From contig CAADHD010000027.1 of assembly GCA_900696575.1 (NCBI GenBank), positions 175,174 to 239,173 on the forward strand: 64,000 bases of DNA, given 5' to 3'. A program made the translations under genes and the position numbers. Below are positions 25,581 through 34,092 of this stretch, one piece after another (within the stretch, counting starts at the first letter, position 1; each line of letters begins with the position of its first letter). The stretch is from an uncultured Bacteroidota bacterium. Lineage in GTDB: Bacteria > Bacteroidota > Bacteroidia > AKYH767-A > OLB10. The notes under the pieces were generated by a model. It made no database searches. It was not told the origin of the DNA and saw only the letters and a program-made list of their open reading frames with translations.

Positions 25581-27689
25581 TCAACTCACCTTTTCCCATA
25601 CACCTTTCTTTTGTTTCTTTAATTGAAGAACCGTATGTAAAACAGTGTGCTGAGGGAGTTGAAGATGCGGATCATTTGCCAGAACAGAAGCAGAAGCATT
25701 TCGAGCCAGTTCAAGCAGGGATTGATCGGTTATCAGGTCTGCGATTTTAAAATTCAGGGTTCCGCTTTGCTGAGTTCCCATCAAATCGCCCGGACCGCGC
25801 AGCCGCATATCGGCATCGGCAATAATAAACCCATCGTTGGTTTGAGTCATGGCTTTAATCCTTTCGAGAGCATCGGCACTCAGTTTATTACCAGTCATCA
25901 GTATGCAATACGATTGTTCAGCGCCACGCCCAACCCTGCCGCGTAACTGATGAAGTTGCGATAATCCGAATCGCTCTGCGCTTTCAATGACCATTACCGA
26001 AGCATTCGGAACATTTACACCTACTTCGATTACAGTAGTGGCTACCATGATGTGTGTTTTGCCTTCGGCAAACAGTTTCATTTCCTGCTGGCGTAAATCG
26101 GCTTTCTGTCTTCCGTGTACAATGCTGACGCGGTATTCAGGCTCAGGAAAATCACGGCCTAAGTTTTCATATCCCTGCACAAGGTTGGCGTAATCCATTT
26201 TTTCACTCTCTTCAATCAACGGATAGACAACGTAAACCTGCCGGCCTTCCTTTACCTGCCTTTTTAAAAAACCGATAAGTGCTAATCTTTTTTCTTCACG
26301 GTAATGATAGGTGGCAACAGGTTTACGGCCAGGAGGCAGTTCATTGATAACAGAAACATCCAGATCTCCGTAAAGAGTCATGGCCAAAGTACGGGGAATG
26401 GGAGTAGCGGTCATCACCAGCACATGCGGTTTCTGCGGTTCGTTTATCCAGAGCCGGGCACGTTGCTCTACACCAAAACGGTGCTGCTCATCAATAATGG
26501 CCAATCCAAGATTTTGAAACTGTACGGTATCTTCAATCAAAGCATGGGTGCCAATGAGAAGGTGCAGGCTGCCGTCAGCTAAGGCAGAAAGAATTTGTTT
26601 GCGATGTGCCGTTTTGGTATTTCCTGTCAAGAGTTCAACCGTTACGGGAAGCGAAGTCGTAAGTGATTTAATGGTTTCACAATGTTGCATGGCCAGAATT
26701 TCGGTTGGGGCCATCAGGCAGGCCTGGCAACCATTATCAATGGCAAGCAGCATGCTCATCAAAGCCACTATGGTTTTTCCGCTGCCTACATCGCCCTGCA
26801 GCAACCGGTTCATTTGTTTTCCGGAGGCAGTATCGCTTCTTATTTCTTTCAATACTTTTTTCTGTGCATGGGTAAGTTCAAACGGAAGACATTCATGATA
26901 AAAGCGGTTGAACAGTGCCCCCACTTTTTCGAACCGTATTCCTGCAACCTGCTCTTTTCGGCTTGTTTTTAAAGACAGGATGGATAGTTGTAAGTAAAAC
27001 AATTCTTCAAACTTGAGTCGTTTGCGGGCTGCCTGCAGGGCTTCATTATCTTTCGGAAAGTGAATGTTAATGAGCGAAGTTTTCAATCCGTACAATTGAT
27101 GCTGTTGCAACAGATAGTCAGGTAATGTTTCCGGGATATTTTCTGTCTGAAATTTTTCTATGAGCATACGCGTCATGCGTGCCAAGGCATTGCTGTCAAC
27201 TCCTTTGGCTTTGCATTTTTCGGTTGTATGGTAAAATGGTTTGAGATAGGTTGAAACCGATTCACTGCCTTCTTCAGCCTTTTCAATTTCGGGGTGAACA
27301 ATGTTAATGCGGTTTCCATAACGTGTTGGCTTCCCGAATGCAATATACTCTTCTCCGGCTTTTAATACATCCCTCATCCATTTTATTCCCTGAAACCAAA
27401 CAAGGTCAAGGCTTCCCGTTTCATCACGGAACTGTGCTGTCAATCGTGTGGTCCGCTTATCGCCATGAGAAGTAACGGTAATGATTTTTCCTTTTACCAG
27501 CACCAGAGGCATCTCTTCATTGATTTCTGAAATTTTATACAGCCGTGTACGGTCGGCATAGCGGTAAGGAAAATGATACAGCAGGTTATGAAATGTATGG
27601 ATGCCGAGTTCTTTTTTCAGAAGTTCTCCTTTAACCGGCCCTACGCCTTTAAGATATTCAATGGGAGTATCGAAAAAACTGTTTCTCAT
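25581..27689 (-). CDS. recG: ATP-dependent DNA helicase RecG
   Basis: 702 aa, usual length. RecG remodels stalled replication forks and Holliday junctions. The N-terminal wedge/OB part contains YLKGVGPVKGELLKKELGI and LVWFQGIKWMRDVLKAGEEY. The helicase motor shows motif I LLQGDVGSGKTIVALM, motif II IIDEQHRFGVEQRARL, motif III MTATPIPRTLAMT and motif VI QLHQLRGRVGRG. The C-terminal TRG region (GPGDLMGTQQSG) is present. Transcribed alone on the minus strand, with about 240 bp of non-coding DNA on its 3' side. Confidence 0.97.
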   Translation of the reverse strand: MRNSFFDTPIEYLKGVGPVKGELLKKELGIHTFHNLLYHFPYRYADRTRLYKISEINEEMPLVLVKGKIITVTSHGDKRTTRLTAQFRDETGSLDLVWFQGIKWMRDVLKAGEEYIAFGKPTRYGNRINIVHPEIEKAEEGSESVSTYLKPFYHTTEKCKAKGVDSNALARMTRMLIEKFQTENIPETLPDYLLQQHQLYGLKTSLINIHFPKDNEALQAARKRLKFEELFYLQLSILSLKTSRKEQVAGIRFEKVGALFNRFYHECLPFELTHAQKKVLKEIRSDTASGKQMNRLLQGDVGSGKTIVALMSMLLAIDNGCQACLMAPTEILAMQHCETIKSLTTSLPVTVELLTGNTKTAHRKQILSALADGSLHLLIGTHALIEDTVQFQNLGLAIIDEQHRFGVEQRARLWINEPQKPHVLVMTATPIPRTLAMTLYGDLDVSVINELPPGRKPVATYHYREEKRLALIGFLKRQVKEGRQVYVVYPLIEESEKMDYANLVQGYENLGRDFPEPEYRVSIVHGRQKADLRQQEMKLFAEGKTHIMVATTVIEVGVNVPNASVMVIESAERFGLSQLHQLRGRVGRGAEQSYCILMTGNKLSADALERIKAMTQTNDGFIIADADMRLRGPGDLMGTQQSGTLNFKIADLITDQSLLELARNASASVLANDPHLQLPQHTVLHTVLQLKKQKKGVWEKVS

Positions 27690-27805
27690 TCTTCAGGCGA
27701 AGTAATGAAAATCTCCGACAATGGATAGGGTGATCGGAGAATTGTGCACTTGGGATGGTTGGCTTTTCCCTTTTAGGGATTAAGGGCTTGCAAAAGCACA
27801 TCGTT

Positions 27806-28243
27806 TTAAACCTGTGGCACAAGAATTTTCATCTGCTTCTTTCCGTAATCAATCACGGCTTTGTACTGAAGCAGGAAATCGCCACCCAATACCCCATCTA
27901 CCGGTTTAATTTTTATCAGTTCAAACGACTGATTGATGTTGGCAAGGTCAAGGCAGATGAACTGCATGCTTTCAAAAAGTTTTTTTCCCAACCGAAGATT
28001 TACTTCATCAATTACGAAGCTTTTCATATCCGAAACACCAAGCCCGGTACTCGTCATTTCATGCTGACGCACGGCTTTGCCGTTATGAAATAGTTTGATA
28101 CGGTTTAAATCAAGTACCGATTGCGATGCGCCCGTATCTACAATAAAGCGTGCGGGTTTTTTATTGATTCGTCCGGTAATGAGTAAATGAATTCCCTGCC
28201 CTTGAATTTTAAGTAGTTTCAGTGGAAGGATGAGATGCGGCAT
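27806..28243 (-). CDS. Retropepsin-like aspartic protease
   Basis: 145 aa. The active-site motif ARFIVDTGASQSVLDLNR (Asp-Thr-Gly-Ala, Asp about residue 37) and the late VDGVLGGDFLLQY glycine turn are the pair expected for a single-domain, dimer-forming retropepsin-like fold. No signal peptide or membrane anchor is visible, so it may be cytoplasmic. Substrates are unknown. It begins 3 bp after the E1 gene's stop on the same strand, so the two are likely cotranscribed. A proteolytic function is inferred; the second domain of bilobed pepsins is absent. Confidence 0.82.
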   Translation of the reverse strand: MPHLILPLKLLKIQGQGIHLLITGRINKKPARFIVDTGASQSVLDLNRIKLFHNGKAVRQHEMTSTGLGVSDMKSFVIDEVNLRLGKKLFESMQFICLDLANINQSFELIKIKPVDGVLGGDFLLQYKAVIDYGKKQMKILVPQV

Positions 28244-28246
28244 TAC

Positions 28247-30223
28247 TCAGAATTGATAAAGTTCCAGAAGTTGTTTTTCAAATCGTTCTTTCGGGAGAAA
28301 ATTCCATTCCAGCGCTGATGACATGGGGATGGGAGTATCCAGCGAAGCCGAACGTACCACAGGAGCATCAAGATGCACAAAACATTTTTCTGCAATGCGT
28401 GCCGCAATCTCAGCACCTATGCCACCGGTCAGAGTGTCTTCGTGAAGGATGATGACTTTGCCTGTTTTCTTTACGGATTGAATAACGGCCTCCTCATCCC
28501 ATGGTAGCAATGTGCGCAGGTCAACCAAATCAGCATTGAGTTGCGGATGTTTATTCAGCACTTCCAATGCCCAGTGAACTCCGAAGCCGTAAGTAATGAT
28601 GCTCATGTCATCACCCTGTTTAACAAGGTTGGCTTTACCGAAAGGAATGGTGAAATATCCTTCGGGCACCATTCCCGTAATACTGCGGTAAAGTGCTTTA
28701 TGTTCAAAGTACATCACCGGGTTCGGGTCTTCAATGGATGTAAGCATCAGCCCTTTGGCATCGGCCGGAAATGCAGGATAGGCAATCTTCAATCCCGGTG
28801 TGTGAAAGAACCATGCTTCGTTTGATTGCGAATGAAAAGGCCCTGCACCTACGCCTGCGCCTGTGGGCATACGCACAATAACATCAGCATTTTGCCCCCA
28901 GCGGTAATGCGTCTTGGCTAAGTTGTTAATGATTTGATTGAATCCGCACGTTACAAAATCGGCAAACTGCATTTCCACAATGGATTTGTAACCGTTGATG
29001 GATAAACCAAGTCCGGCACCAATGATGGCTGATTCGCAAAGCGGTGTATTTCGGATTCTGTCTTTACCGAATTCTTCCACAAATCCCTGCGTAGCTTTAA
29101 ACACGCCACCGTATCCGGCAATATCCTGACCCATGATAACCATGTTCGGATATTTTTTCAATCCCAATCGCATGGCATCGGTTATGGCATCAAGAAAACG
29201 CATTTCCTTTTCAGCGCCTGTTGGTTTCTGTTCTATGAAATCAAATGGAAAATAAATCTGCGAAATTTCTTTTGCTGTATCGGGTTTTACTTCTTCTTCG
29301 GCAAAGGTGATTTCAAGCCCCTGTTCAATTTCGTTTTTAATTTCTTCCCTGATGTGATGAATGGTTTCTGAATTCAGCACATTTTCGCTGAGTAAATAAT
29401 TTTCAAAGTTGATTAACGGGTCTTTCTTTCCCCAATCTTCAAACAGATGTTGAGGCACGTACTTAGTTCCTGATGCTTCTTCATGCCCGCGCATACGGAA
29501 GGTAAGGCATTCCAATAATACCGGACGCGGGTTCATTCTGATGCTTTGTGCAATCTGATTCACGGCATGATACACTTCGAGGATATTGTTGCCGTCAACC
29601 TGAACGGCATCAATTCCATAGCCGATTCCTTTATCAATAAACTGTTTGCACCGGAATTGCTCGTTGGAAGGAGTGGAGAGACCGTAGCCGTTATTTTCAA
29701 TGATAAAAATAACAGGCAAATCCCACACAGCGGCAACATTGACAGACTCGTGAAAATCGCCTTCGCTGGCTCCGCCATCACCGGTAAATACTGCTGTGCA
29801 GCGCTGCTCTATGCGGAGCTTGTGAGCCAAGGCAATGCCGTCAGCAACGCCCATCTGCGGGCCAAGATGCGATATCATGCCAATGATTTTATATTTCTGC
29901 GTGCCGAAGTGAAAAGAGCGGTCGCGGCCCTGAGTAAATCCTCCCGGCTTTCCCTGAAACTGCGAAAACAAACGGTGCAGCGGAATACCGCGTACCGTAA
30001 AAATGCCCAGATTGCGGTGCATAGGTAAGATGTATTCATCCTGCCTCATGGCTAAAGCGGTCCCAACGGAAATGGCTTCCTGCCCTATGCCCGAAAACCA
30101 TTTGGCTATACGCCCCTGCCTAAGCAGTACCAGCATCTTTTCTTCAATCATGCGCGGCTTGAGTAACTGCCGGTAAACATGACGAAGGAAGTCGTCCGTA
30201 TAATCGTGTCGGTTAAAATTCAT
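28247..30223 (-). CDS. 2-oxoacid dehydrogenase E1 component, alpha-beta fusion
   Basis: 658 aa. The first half is the E1 alpha subunit with the thiamine-diphosphate motif starting VFTGDGGASEGDFHESVNVA and ending FIIENNGYGLS, and the acceptor-loop motif RMRGHEEASGTKY. From about residue 340 it continues as E1 beta: MGQDIAGYGGVFKATQGF, CESAIIGAGLGLSINGYK and FADFVTCGFNQIINNLAK. Such fusions are usual in Bacteroidota and act in pyruvate or branched-chain 2-oxoacid dehydrogenase complexes with E2 and E3. Neither E2 nor E3 is in the window, so the substrate is unresolved. The cysteine, glycine and histidine active-site features look complete. Confidence 0.9.
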   Translation of the reverse strand: MNFNRHDYTDDFLRHVYRQLLKPRMIEEKMLVLLRQGRIAKWFSGIGQEAISVGTALAMRQDEYILPMHRNLGIFTVRGIPLHRLFSQFQGKPGGFTQGRDRSFHFGTQKYKIIGMISHLGPQMGVADGIALAHKLRIEQRCTAVFTGDGGASEGDFHESVNVAAVWDLPVIFIIENNGYGLSTPSNEQFRCKQFIDKGIGYGIDAVQVDGNNILEVYHAVNQIAQSIRMNPRPVLLECLTFRMRGHEEASGTKYVPQHLFEDWGKKDPLINFENYLLSENVLNSETIHHIREEIKNEIEQGLEITFAEEEVKPDTAKEISQIYFPFDFIEQKPTGAEKEMRFLDAITDAMRLGLKKYPNMVIMGQDIAGYGGVFKATQGFVEEFGKDRIRNTPLCESAIIGAGLGLSINGYKSIVEMQFADFVTCGFNQIINNLAKTHYRWGQNADVIVRMPTGAGVGAGPFHSQSNEAWFFHTPGLKIAYPAFPADAKGLMLTSIEDPNPVMYFEHKALYRSITGMVPEGYFTIPFGKANLVKQGDDMSIITYGFGVHWALEVLNKHPQLNADLVDLRTLLPWDEEAVIQSVKKTGKVIILHEDTLTGGIGAEIAARIAEKCFVHLDAPVVRSASLDTPIPMSSALEWNFLPKERFEKQLLELYQF

Positions 30224-30280
30224 GGGGCGAAATTAGCGGAGTTGATTTTTGTGCCGGCCTTGGTGTAATACAGCCCTTCC

Positions 30281-30364
30281 TTGTCATGCCGAAGCAAAGC
30301 GAGGCATCTCCCCAGAATTACCTAAACAAAAAACAGGGAGATGCCTCGTACCTCGGCATGACAA
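30281..30364. repeat. REP-like palindromic repeat, copy 1 (complete)
   Basis: Left arm 30281-30312 and right arm 30336-30364 form an inverted repeat. The outer 12 bases (TTGTCATGCCGA) and inner 11 bases (AGGCATCTCCC) pair exactly, around a 3-nt internal difference and a 23-nt loop. It lies between E1 and panC. The left arm recurs at 32217-32249. The layout resembles REP elements that are spread between genes in many bacteria. Confidence 0.8.
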
Positions 30365-30415
30365 ACTCAGAGTAATCGGATATTAATTCTGTTCAATAAA
30401 ATATGAGTGCAAGCG

Positions 30416-30442
30416 CCCTTCAGAGCCACGGGTGCGCGCAGG
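30416..30442. repeat. 27-bp dispersed repeat, copy 2
   Basis: Matches 24798-24824 at 23 of 27 positions. With the base pairs added outside, GCGCCC and GGGTGC could close a short stem. It lies about 20 bp beyond the panC stop, in the gap shared with the REP-like element. Confidence 0.45.
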
Positions 30443-30464
30443 CAAATCAAATTTAATTTAAAAG

Positions 30465-31319
30465 TTACAGCGCTGCATTATCAATTAGCCTCACCGCTGA
30501 TGCATTCACCGCAATAAATGCCCTTACATTTTCTGTGCTGTCATTTTTGTCAAGCAATGCAATGCTTCCTTCCGAAGCATCAACGCGTGCCAGTTCAAAA
30601 TATTCAAGGGTGAATAATTTCTCATCTTCAACCATGGCCTTCACGGCTTTTCTGATTTCTGATGTTTCATTTCCGCCTTTAAAATCTTTCAAAGCCCTGA
30701 GCAGCGATTGATAAATAACCGGTGCTGCTTTTCTTTCATCCGATGTCAACCTCACATTTCTTGAACTCATGGCCACCCCGTCATCCTCACGAACAGTAGG
30801 GCAGGGAATAATTTCCACCGGCATGTTCATTTGCTTTACCAATTGACGGATAACCATTAACTGCTGAAAATCTTTTTCTCCGAAATACGCTCTATGCGGC
30901 TTCACCATGCTGAACAGTTTGTAAACAACAGTTGCCACTCCTTTAAAATGGCCGGGGCGGAATCTTCCTTCCATCATTCTTTCTAATTCTCCAAAATCCA
31001 TTTCCAGCAGTTTCTTGTCGGGATACATTTCATTTACAGTCGGAATAAAAACAAGATTACACTTTGCCAGATCCAGCTTTTTCAAATCCGCCTCTTCTGT
31101 TCGAGGGTAATTTTTCAAATCTTCCCGATTATTAAACTGTGCAGGATTTACAAATACGGAACATACACTGAACTCATTCTCTTTAACACATCGTTCAATC
31201 AAAGCAATATGCCCTTTATGCAATGCGCCCATGGTTGGTACAAACCCTATCTGCATTTTTTTACTCAATGCCTCGGCAACATGCTTCTGCAACTCGCCTA
31301 TGGTACGTGCAATGATCAT
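30465..31319 (-). CDS. panC: Pantothenate synthetase
   Basis: 284 aa from the ATG at 31319 (MIIARTIGELQKH), the family's usual opening. A longer in-frame reading to 31424 would abut the divergent gene and add 35 unmatched residues. PanC joins pantoate and beta-alanine with ATP, the last step of pantothenate synthesis. Motifs are present: FVPTMGALHKGHIALIERC (nucleotide-binding HIGH-like), FVNPAQFNNREDLKNYPRT, FGELERMMEGRFRPGHFKGV, KPHRAYFGEKDFQQL and VREDDGVAMSSRNVRLT. No other pan genes are nearby. Divergent from the DUF4476 gene. Confidence 0.96.
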   Translation of the reverse strand: MIIARTIGELQKHVAEALSKKMQIGFVPTMGALHKGHIALIERCVKENEFSVCSVFVNPAQFNNREDLKNYPRTEEADLKKLDLAKCNLVFIPTVNEMYPDKKLLEMDFGELERMMEGRFRPGHFKGVATVVYKLFSMVKPHRAYFGEKDFQQLMVIRQLVKQMNMPVEIIPCPTVREDDGVAMSSRNVRLTSDERKAAPVIYQSLLRALKDFKGGNETSEIRKAVKAMVEDEKLFTLEYFELARVDASEGSIALLDKNDSTENVRAFIAVNASAVRLIDNAAL

Positions 31320-31408
31320 TGCGCCAAAACTATTCATTGTGCCATTATGAATTACATCTGAATGCTTTTTTACTGGCACACGTGTTGAAATTGTCTTACT
31401 AAAATCTG

Positions 31409-31416
31409 AAAGGAGG
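31409..31416 (+). promoter_or_regulatory. Strong Shine-Dalgarno site before the DUF4476 gene
   Basis: AAAGGAGG, 8 nt before the ATG at 31425. This is a near-perfect complement to the 16S rRNA end. It is notable because most genes in this window, like Bacteroidota in general, lack such a site. Confidence 0.6.
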
Positions 31417-31424
31417 ATACCCAA

Positions 31425-32108
31425 ATGAAAAAAATGATCTACACCATCGCACTCGGCCTGCTGTCTTTTTCAGCCATGGCTTATCATCAGCTCAGCGACC
31501 TTCGTCTTAATGTTTATGGCAACACTTTGTTTACCGTAGCGCTTGATGGCCGGCATTACCCGTATCCCGATACACGTTACGAAATACGCGACATTACTCC
31601 CGGCCAGCATTTTCTTGAAGTGTTCCGAACCGGGGGTTACTATGGCAGCGTTGTACTCTTTGCCGGTTATATTCACATCCCTGGTTCATCTGTTGTGAAT
31701 GCCCGCATTGACCGCTTCGGACGATTCATCGTTAACCATATTACATCCAAATACATGGTGCCTGTTATTTATCAGCCTGCACCGGTATGCGCACCCGTAA
31801 GTGCTCCTGCCTTTTACCCGATGAGTGATTACGACTTCGGCCTCTTGCGCGAAAGTATCCGCAGCAAAAGTTTTGACAGCACCCGGTTGCAGGTTGCCCG
31901 GCAGGCTCTTGATTCACGCAGGCTTACTTCTCGCCAGGTATGCGAACTGATGGACCTCATGTGGTTCGAATCAACCAAGCTCGACCTTGCCAAGTTTGCT
32001 TACCACCGCGTGGTTGATAAGGAAAGATTCTTCCTTGTTAATGATGCCTTCAGTTTTTCAAGCAGCATTGACGAACTTGACCGATTCATTCGCGGCAGCT
32101 GGGGTTAA
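31425..32108 (+). CDS. DUF4476 domain-containing secreted protein
   Basis: 227 aa with a signal peptide (MKKMIYTIALGLLSFSAMA). The first half (residues 22-115) is beta-rich with DGRHYPYPDTRYEIRDITPG and HFLEVFRTGGYYGS. The C-terminal ~90 residues match DUF4476: MSDYDFGLLRESIRSKSFDS, RLTSRQVCELMDLMWFESTK and LDLAKFAYHRVVDKERFF. This domain is common in Bacteroidota and its role is unknown. The strong Shine-Dalgarno site and the rho-independent terminator just downstream suggest a well-expressed single-gene transcript. Confidence 0.88.
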   Translation: MKKMIYTIALGLLSFSAMAYHQLSDLRLNVYGNTLFTVALDGRHYPYPDTRYEIRDITPGQHFLEVFRTGGYYGSVVLFAGYIHIPGSSVVNARIDRFGRFIVNHITSKYMVPVIYQPAPVCAPVSAPAFYPMSDYDFGLLRESIRSKSFDSTRLQVARQALDSRRLTSRQVCELMDLMWFESTKLDLAKFAYHRVVDKERFFLVNDAFSFSSSIDELDRFIRGSWG

Positions 32109-32132
32109 CCATATTGTTCAGAGTAGTTTTTG

Positions 32133-32160
32133 AGGCGGGCCGTAACCCGCCTTTTTTATT
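32133..32160 (+). terminator. Rho-independent terminator after the DUF4476 gene
   Basis: Hairpin arms AGGCGGG (32133-32139) and CCCGCCT (32146-32152) with a 6-nt loop, then a T-rich tract. It lies 25 bp after the stop at 32108. This is the clearest terminator on the plus strand. Confidence 0.9.
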
Positions 32161-32216
32161 TTTATACAGCGAGTGCCATGCTGCGAGAGTTCTGCCGTGC
32201 AGGGTCATGTCATGCT

Positions 32217-32249
32217 TTGTCATGCCGAAGCAAAGCGAGGCTTCTGCCC
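32217..32249. repeat. REP-like repeat, copy 2 (single arm)
   Basis: The first 25 bases are identical to the left arm at 30281, then ATCTCCCC is replaced by TTCTGCCC. No matching second arm follows, so this copy cannot fold like copy 1. It lies between the DUF4476 terminator and the acetyltransferase gene's stop. Confidence 0.75.
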
Positions 32250-32273
32250 ATAACTCTTTATGTCATTCACTAT

Positions 32274-32825
32274 TCACTGCCCCATCTTCCTCTCCCTTAC
32301 TTTCTGTGCCGGATTTCCCTGATATACACAGTATGCCTCCATATGGCTTGTTGCCACCGAGTTTACACTCAGCACTGCATGCGACCTGCACGTTACTCCC
32401 GGACATACCACAGCATGTGCACCTATCCATACACCTTCTTCCAAAATTATTTTACCTATTATCAAATCAAACGATGATTTCTTGTAATCATGATTTCCGC
32501 ACAAAAGCATTGCTCCCTGCGACAGGCAGCAGTTATCACCTATCACTGTGTCGGTATGATTTTCAATCCATACTCTTTCGCCTATCCATACATGATTACC
32601 GATGCTCAGCATCCACGGATACTTAATAAGTACCCTTGGCTTAATTACTACGCCTTTGCCCACCTTAGCTCCAAACATACGTAACAACCATACCTTCGGA
32701 AACGATAGCAAACACCACCCTCCTGCAAAAAACACTGAAGAAGTAATCATCCATAAGAATCTTTTTACGGCATTGCCAGGCTTATACCAGCTATTATCAA
32801 ACTTCGAAAGGTCTGTTTTCTGCAT
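32274..32825 (-). CDS. WcaF-type hexapeptide-repeat acetyltransferase
   Basis: 183 aa from the ATG at 32825 (MQKTDLSKFDNSWYKPG). A longer in-frame reading to 32864 adds 13 residues without family match. The left-handed beta-helix repeats are clear: VWIGERVWIENHTDTVIGDN, CCLSQGAMLLCGNHDYK and EEGVWIGAHAVVCPGVTC, closing with a QGNPAQKVRERK tail. The layout matches the colanic-acid acetyltransferase WcaF, which O-acetylates a sugar intermediate in exopolysaccharide synthesis. No other polysaccharide genes surround it. The acceptor sugar is unknown. Confidence 0.87.
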   Translation of the reverse strand: MQKTDLSKFDNSWYKPGNAVKRFLWMITSSVFFAGGWCLLSFPKVWLLRMFGAKVGKGVVIKPRVLIKYPWMLSIGNHVWIGERVWIENHTDTVIGDNCCLSQGAMLLCGNHDYKKSSFDLIIGKIILEEGVWIGAHAVVCPGVTCRSHAVLSVNSVATSHMEAYCVYQGNPAQKVRERKMGQ

Positions 32826-32990
32826 GGCCTCAAACCTACACGAAATTTTAAAACTGTCATACATGCCTTTTTGTTCCCGTCATTCAATTATTCAGTTGTT
32901 TTAATATTCCATTATTCCACTTTTCTACTTTGCAATTATTCTACTCTTCTAACTGTTCTTTCCTACTTTTACCCCGTTGCTTATTCAATT

Positions 32991-34067
32991 ATGTTTAGCC
33001 TAAATTCCATTGCTGCCTTTGTTGATGCCTGGCTTAACTCAACCTTCTCACCGGCCACCGCGCTGGCTTTCCAATTCATCATCATCGGCCTGCTGGCCAT
33101 TTCGCTATTTGCCGTACTCGGTCTTGTGCTTGTACTTATGGAACGCAAAGTTTCTGCCTATATGCAAATTCGCCTTGGCCCCAACCGCGTAGGTCCTAAA
33201 GGCTCGCTCCAGACCGTTGCCGATACGCTGAAACTTGTCTCCAAAGAAGGTCTTACCCCTGCTGGTGCTGATAAATTCCTCTTTAACCTCGCACCCTTTA
33301 TAGTAATGATTGCAGCCATGATGCTGCTGGCCCCTATCGCCTTTGCCCGCGATTTTCAATTGTGGGATATCAACATCGGTGTGCTTTACATTACCTCCGT
33401 TTCTTCCATGGCCGTCATTGGCATCCTCATTGCCGGATGGAGCAGCAACAACAAATACTCGCTGCTTGGCGCCATGCGCAGCGGTGCCCAGATTGTGAGC
33501 TATGAACTATCGGCAGGGCTATCTGTAATCACCATTGTTTTACTGGCAGGCAGCCTCAGTATCTCCGAAATCATCCATTCACAAGCCGATGGCTGGTGGA
33601 TTTTCAAAGGCCACATTCCCGCCCTCATCTCCTTCGTTATCTTCATCATTGCCGTTACAGCCGAAACCAACCGTGCCCCTTTTGATCTTGCCGAAGCCGA
33701 AAGCGAACTAACGGCCGGCTTCCACACCGAATACTCAGGCATGAAGTTCGCCCTCTTCTTTCTGGCCGAATACATCAACATCTTTATTGTTTGTGCCATC
33801 GGCTCCATCCTCTTCCTTGGCGGCTGGATGCCTTTCCACATTGGAAACTGGGCTGCCTTTAACCACATAATGGATTACATTCCTTCATCTCTCTGGTTCT
33901 TTGGCAAAACTTTCTTCCTCATATTCGTTATCATGTGGTTCCGCTGGACCTTTCCCCGCCTGCGCATAGACCAGCTCCTGAACCTTGAATGGAAGTATCT
34001 TCTCCCTATTGGCATGATCAATCTTCTGTTGGCTGCTGCAGTAGCTATCGGGGGATGGCATTTTTAA
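32991..34067 (+). CDS. nuoH: NADH-quinone oxidoreductase subunit H, solitary
   Basis: 358 aa from the ATG at 32991 (MFSLNSIAAFVDAWLNST). An upstream in-frame reading to 32871 is low-complexity and not part of the protein. NuoH is the membrane subunit of complex I at the quinone-binding site. Signatures are complete: MERKVSAYMQIRLGPNRVGP, KLVSKEGLTPAGADKFLFN, and AETNRAPFDLAEAESELTAG followed by FHTEYSGMKFALFFLAEY. The C-terminus is intact (about eight helices, normal length). In most Bacteroidota nuoH is inside a nuoA-N operon; here no other nuo gene is in the window. An IS256-family element starts 26 bp downstream. Confidence 0.95.
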   Translation: MFSLNSIAAFVDAWLNSTFSPATALAFQFIIIGLLAISLFAVLGLVLVLMERKVSAYMQIRLGPNRVGPKGSLQTVADTLKLVSKEGLTPAGADKFLFNLAPFIVMIAAMMLLAPIAFARDFQLWDINIGVLYITSVSSMAVIGILIAGWSSNNKYSLLGAMRSGAQIVSYELSAGLSVITIVLLAGSLSISEIIHSQADGWWIFKGHIPALISFVIFIIAVTAETNRAPFDLAEAESELTAGFHTEYSGMKFALFFLAEYINIFIVCAIGSILFLGGWMPFHIGNWAAFNHIMDYIPSSLWFFGKTFFLIFVIMWFRWTFPRLRIDQLLNLEWKYLLPIGMINLLLAAAVAIGGWHF

Positions 34068-34092
34068 GGGTATCGTAATCGTCATTCCGCTT

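Noticed and set aside
31320..31424. PanC start at 31424
   Set aside because: The added 35 residues do not match the family, and the ATG at 31319 gives the usual PanC opening.
32871..32990. N-terminal extension of NuoH by 40 codons
   Set aside because: The in-frame stretch is low-complexity Phe/Tyr/Ser-rich sequence unlike NuoH. The ATG at 32991 gives the normal length and start.
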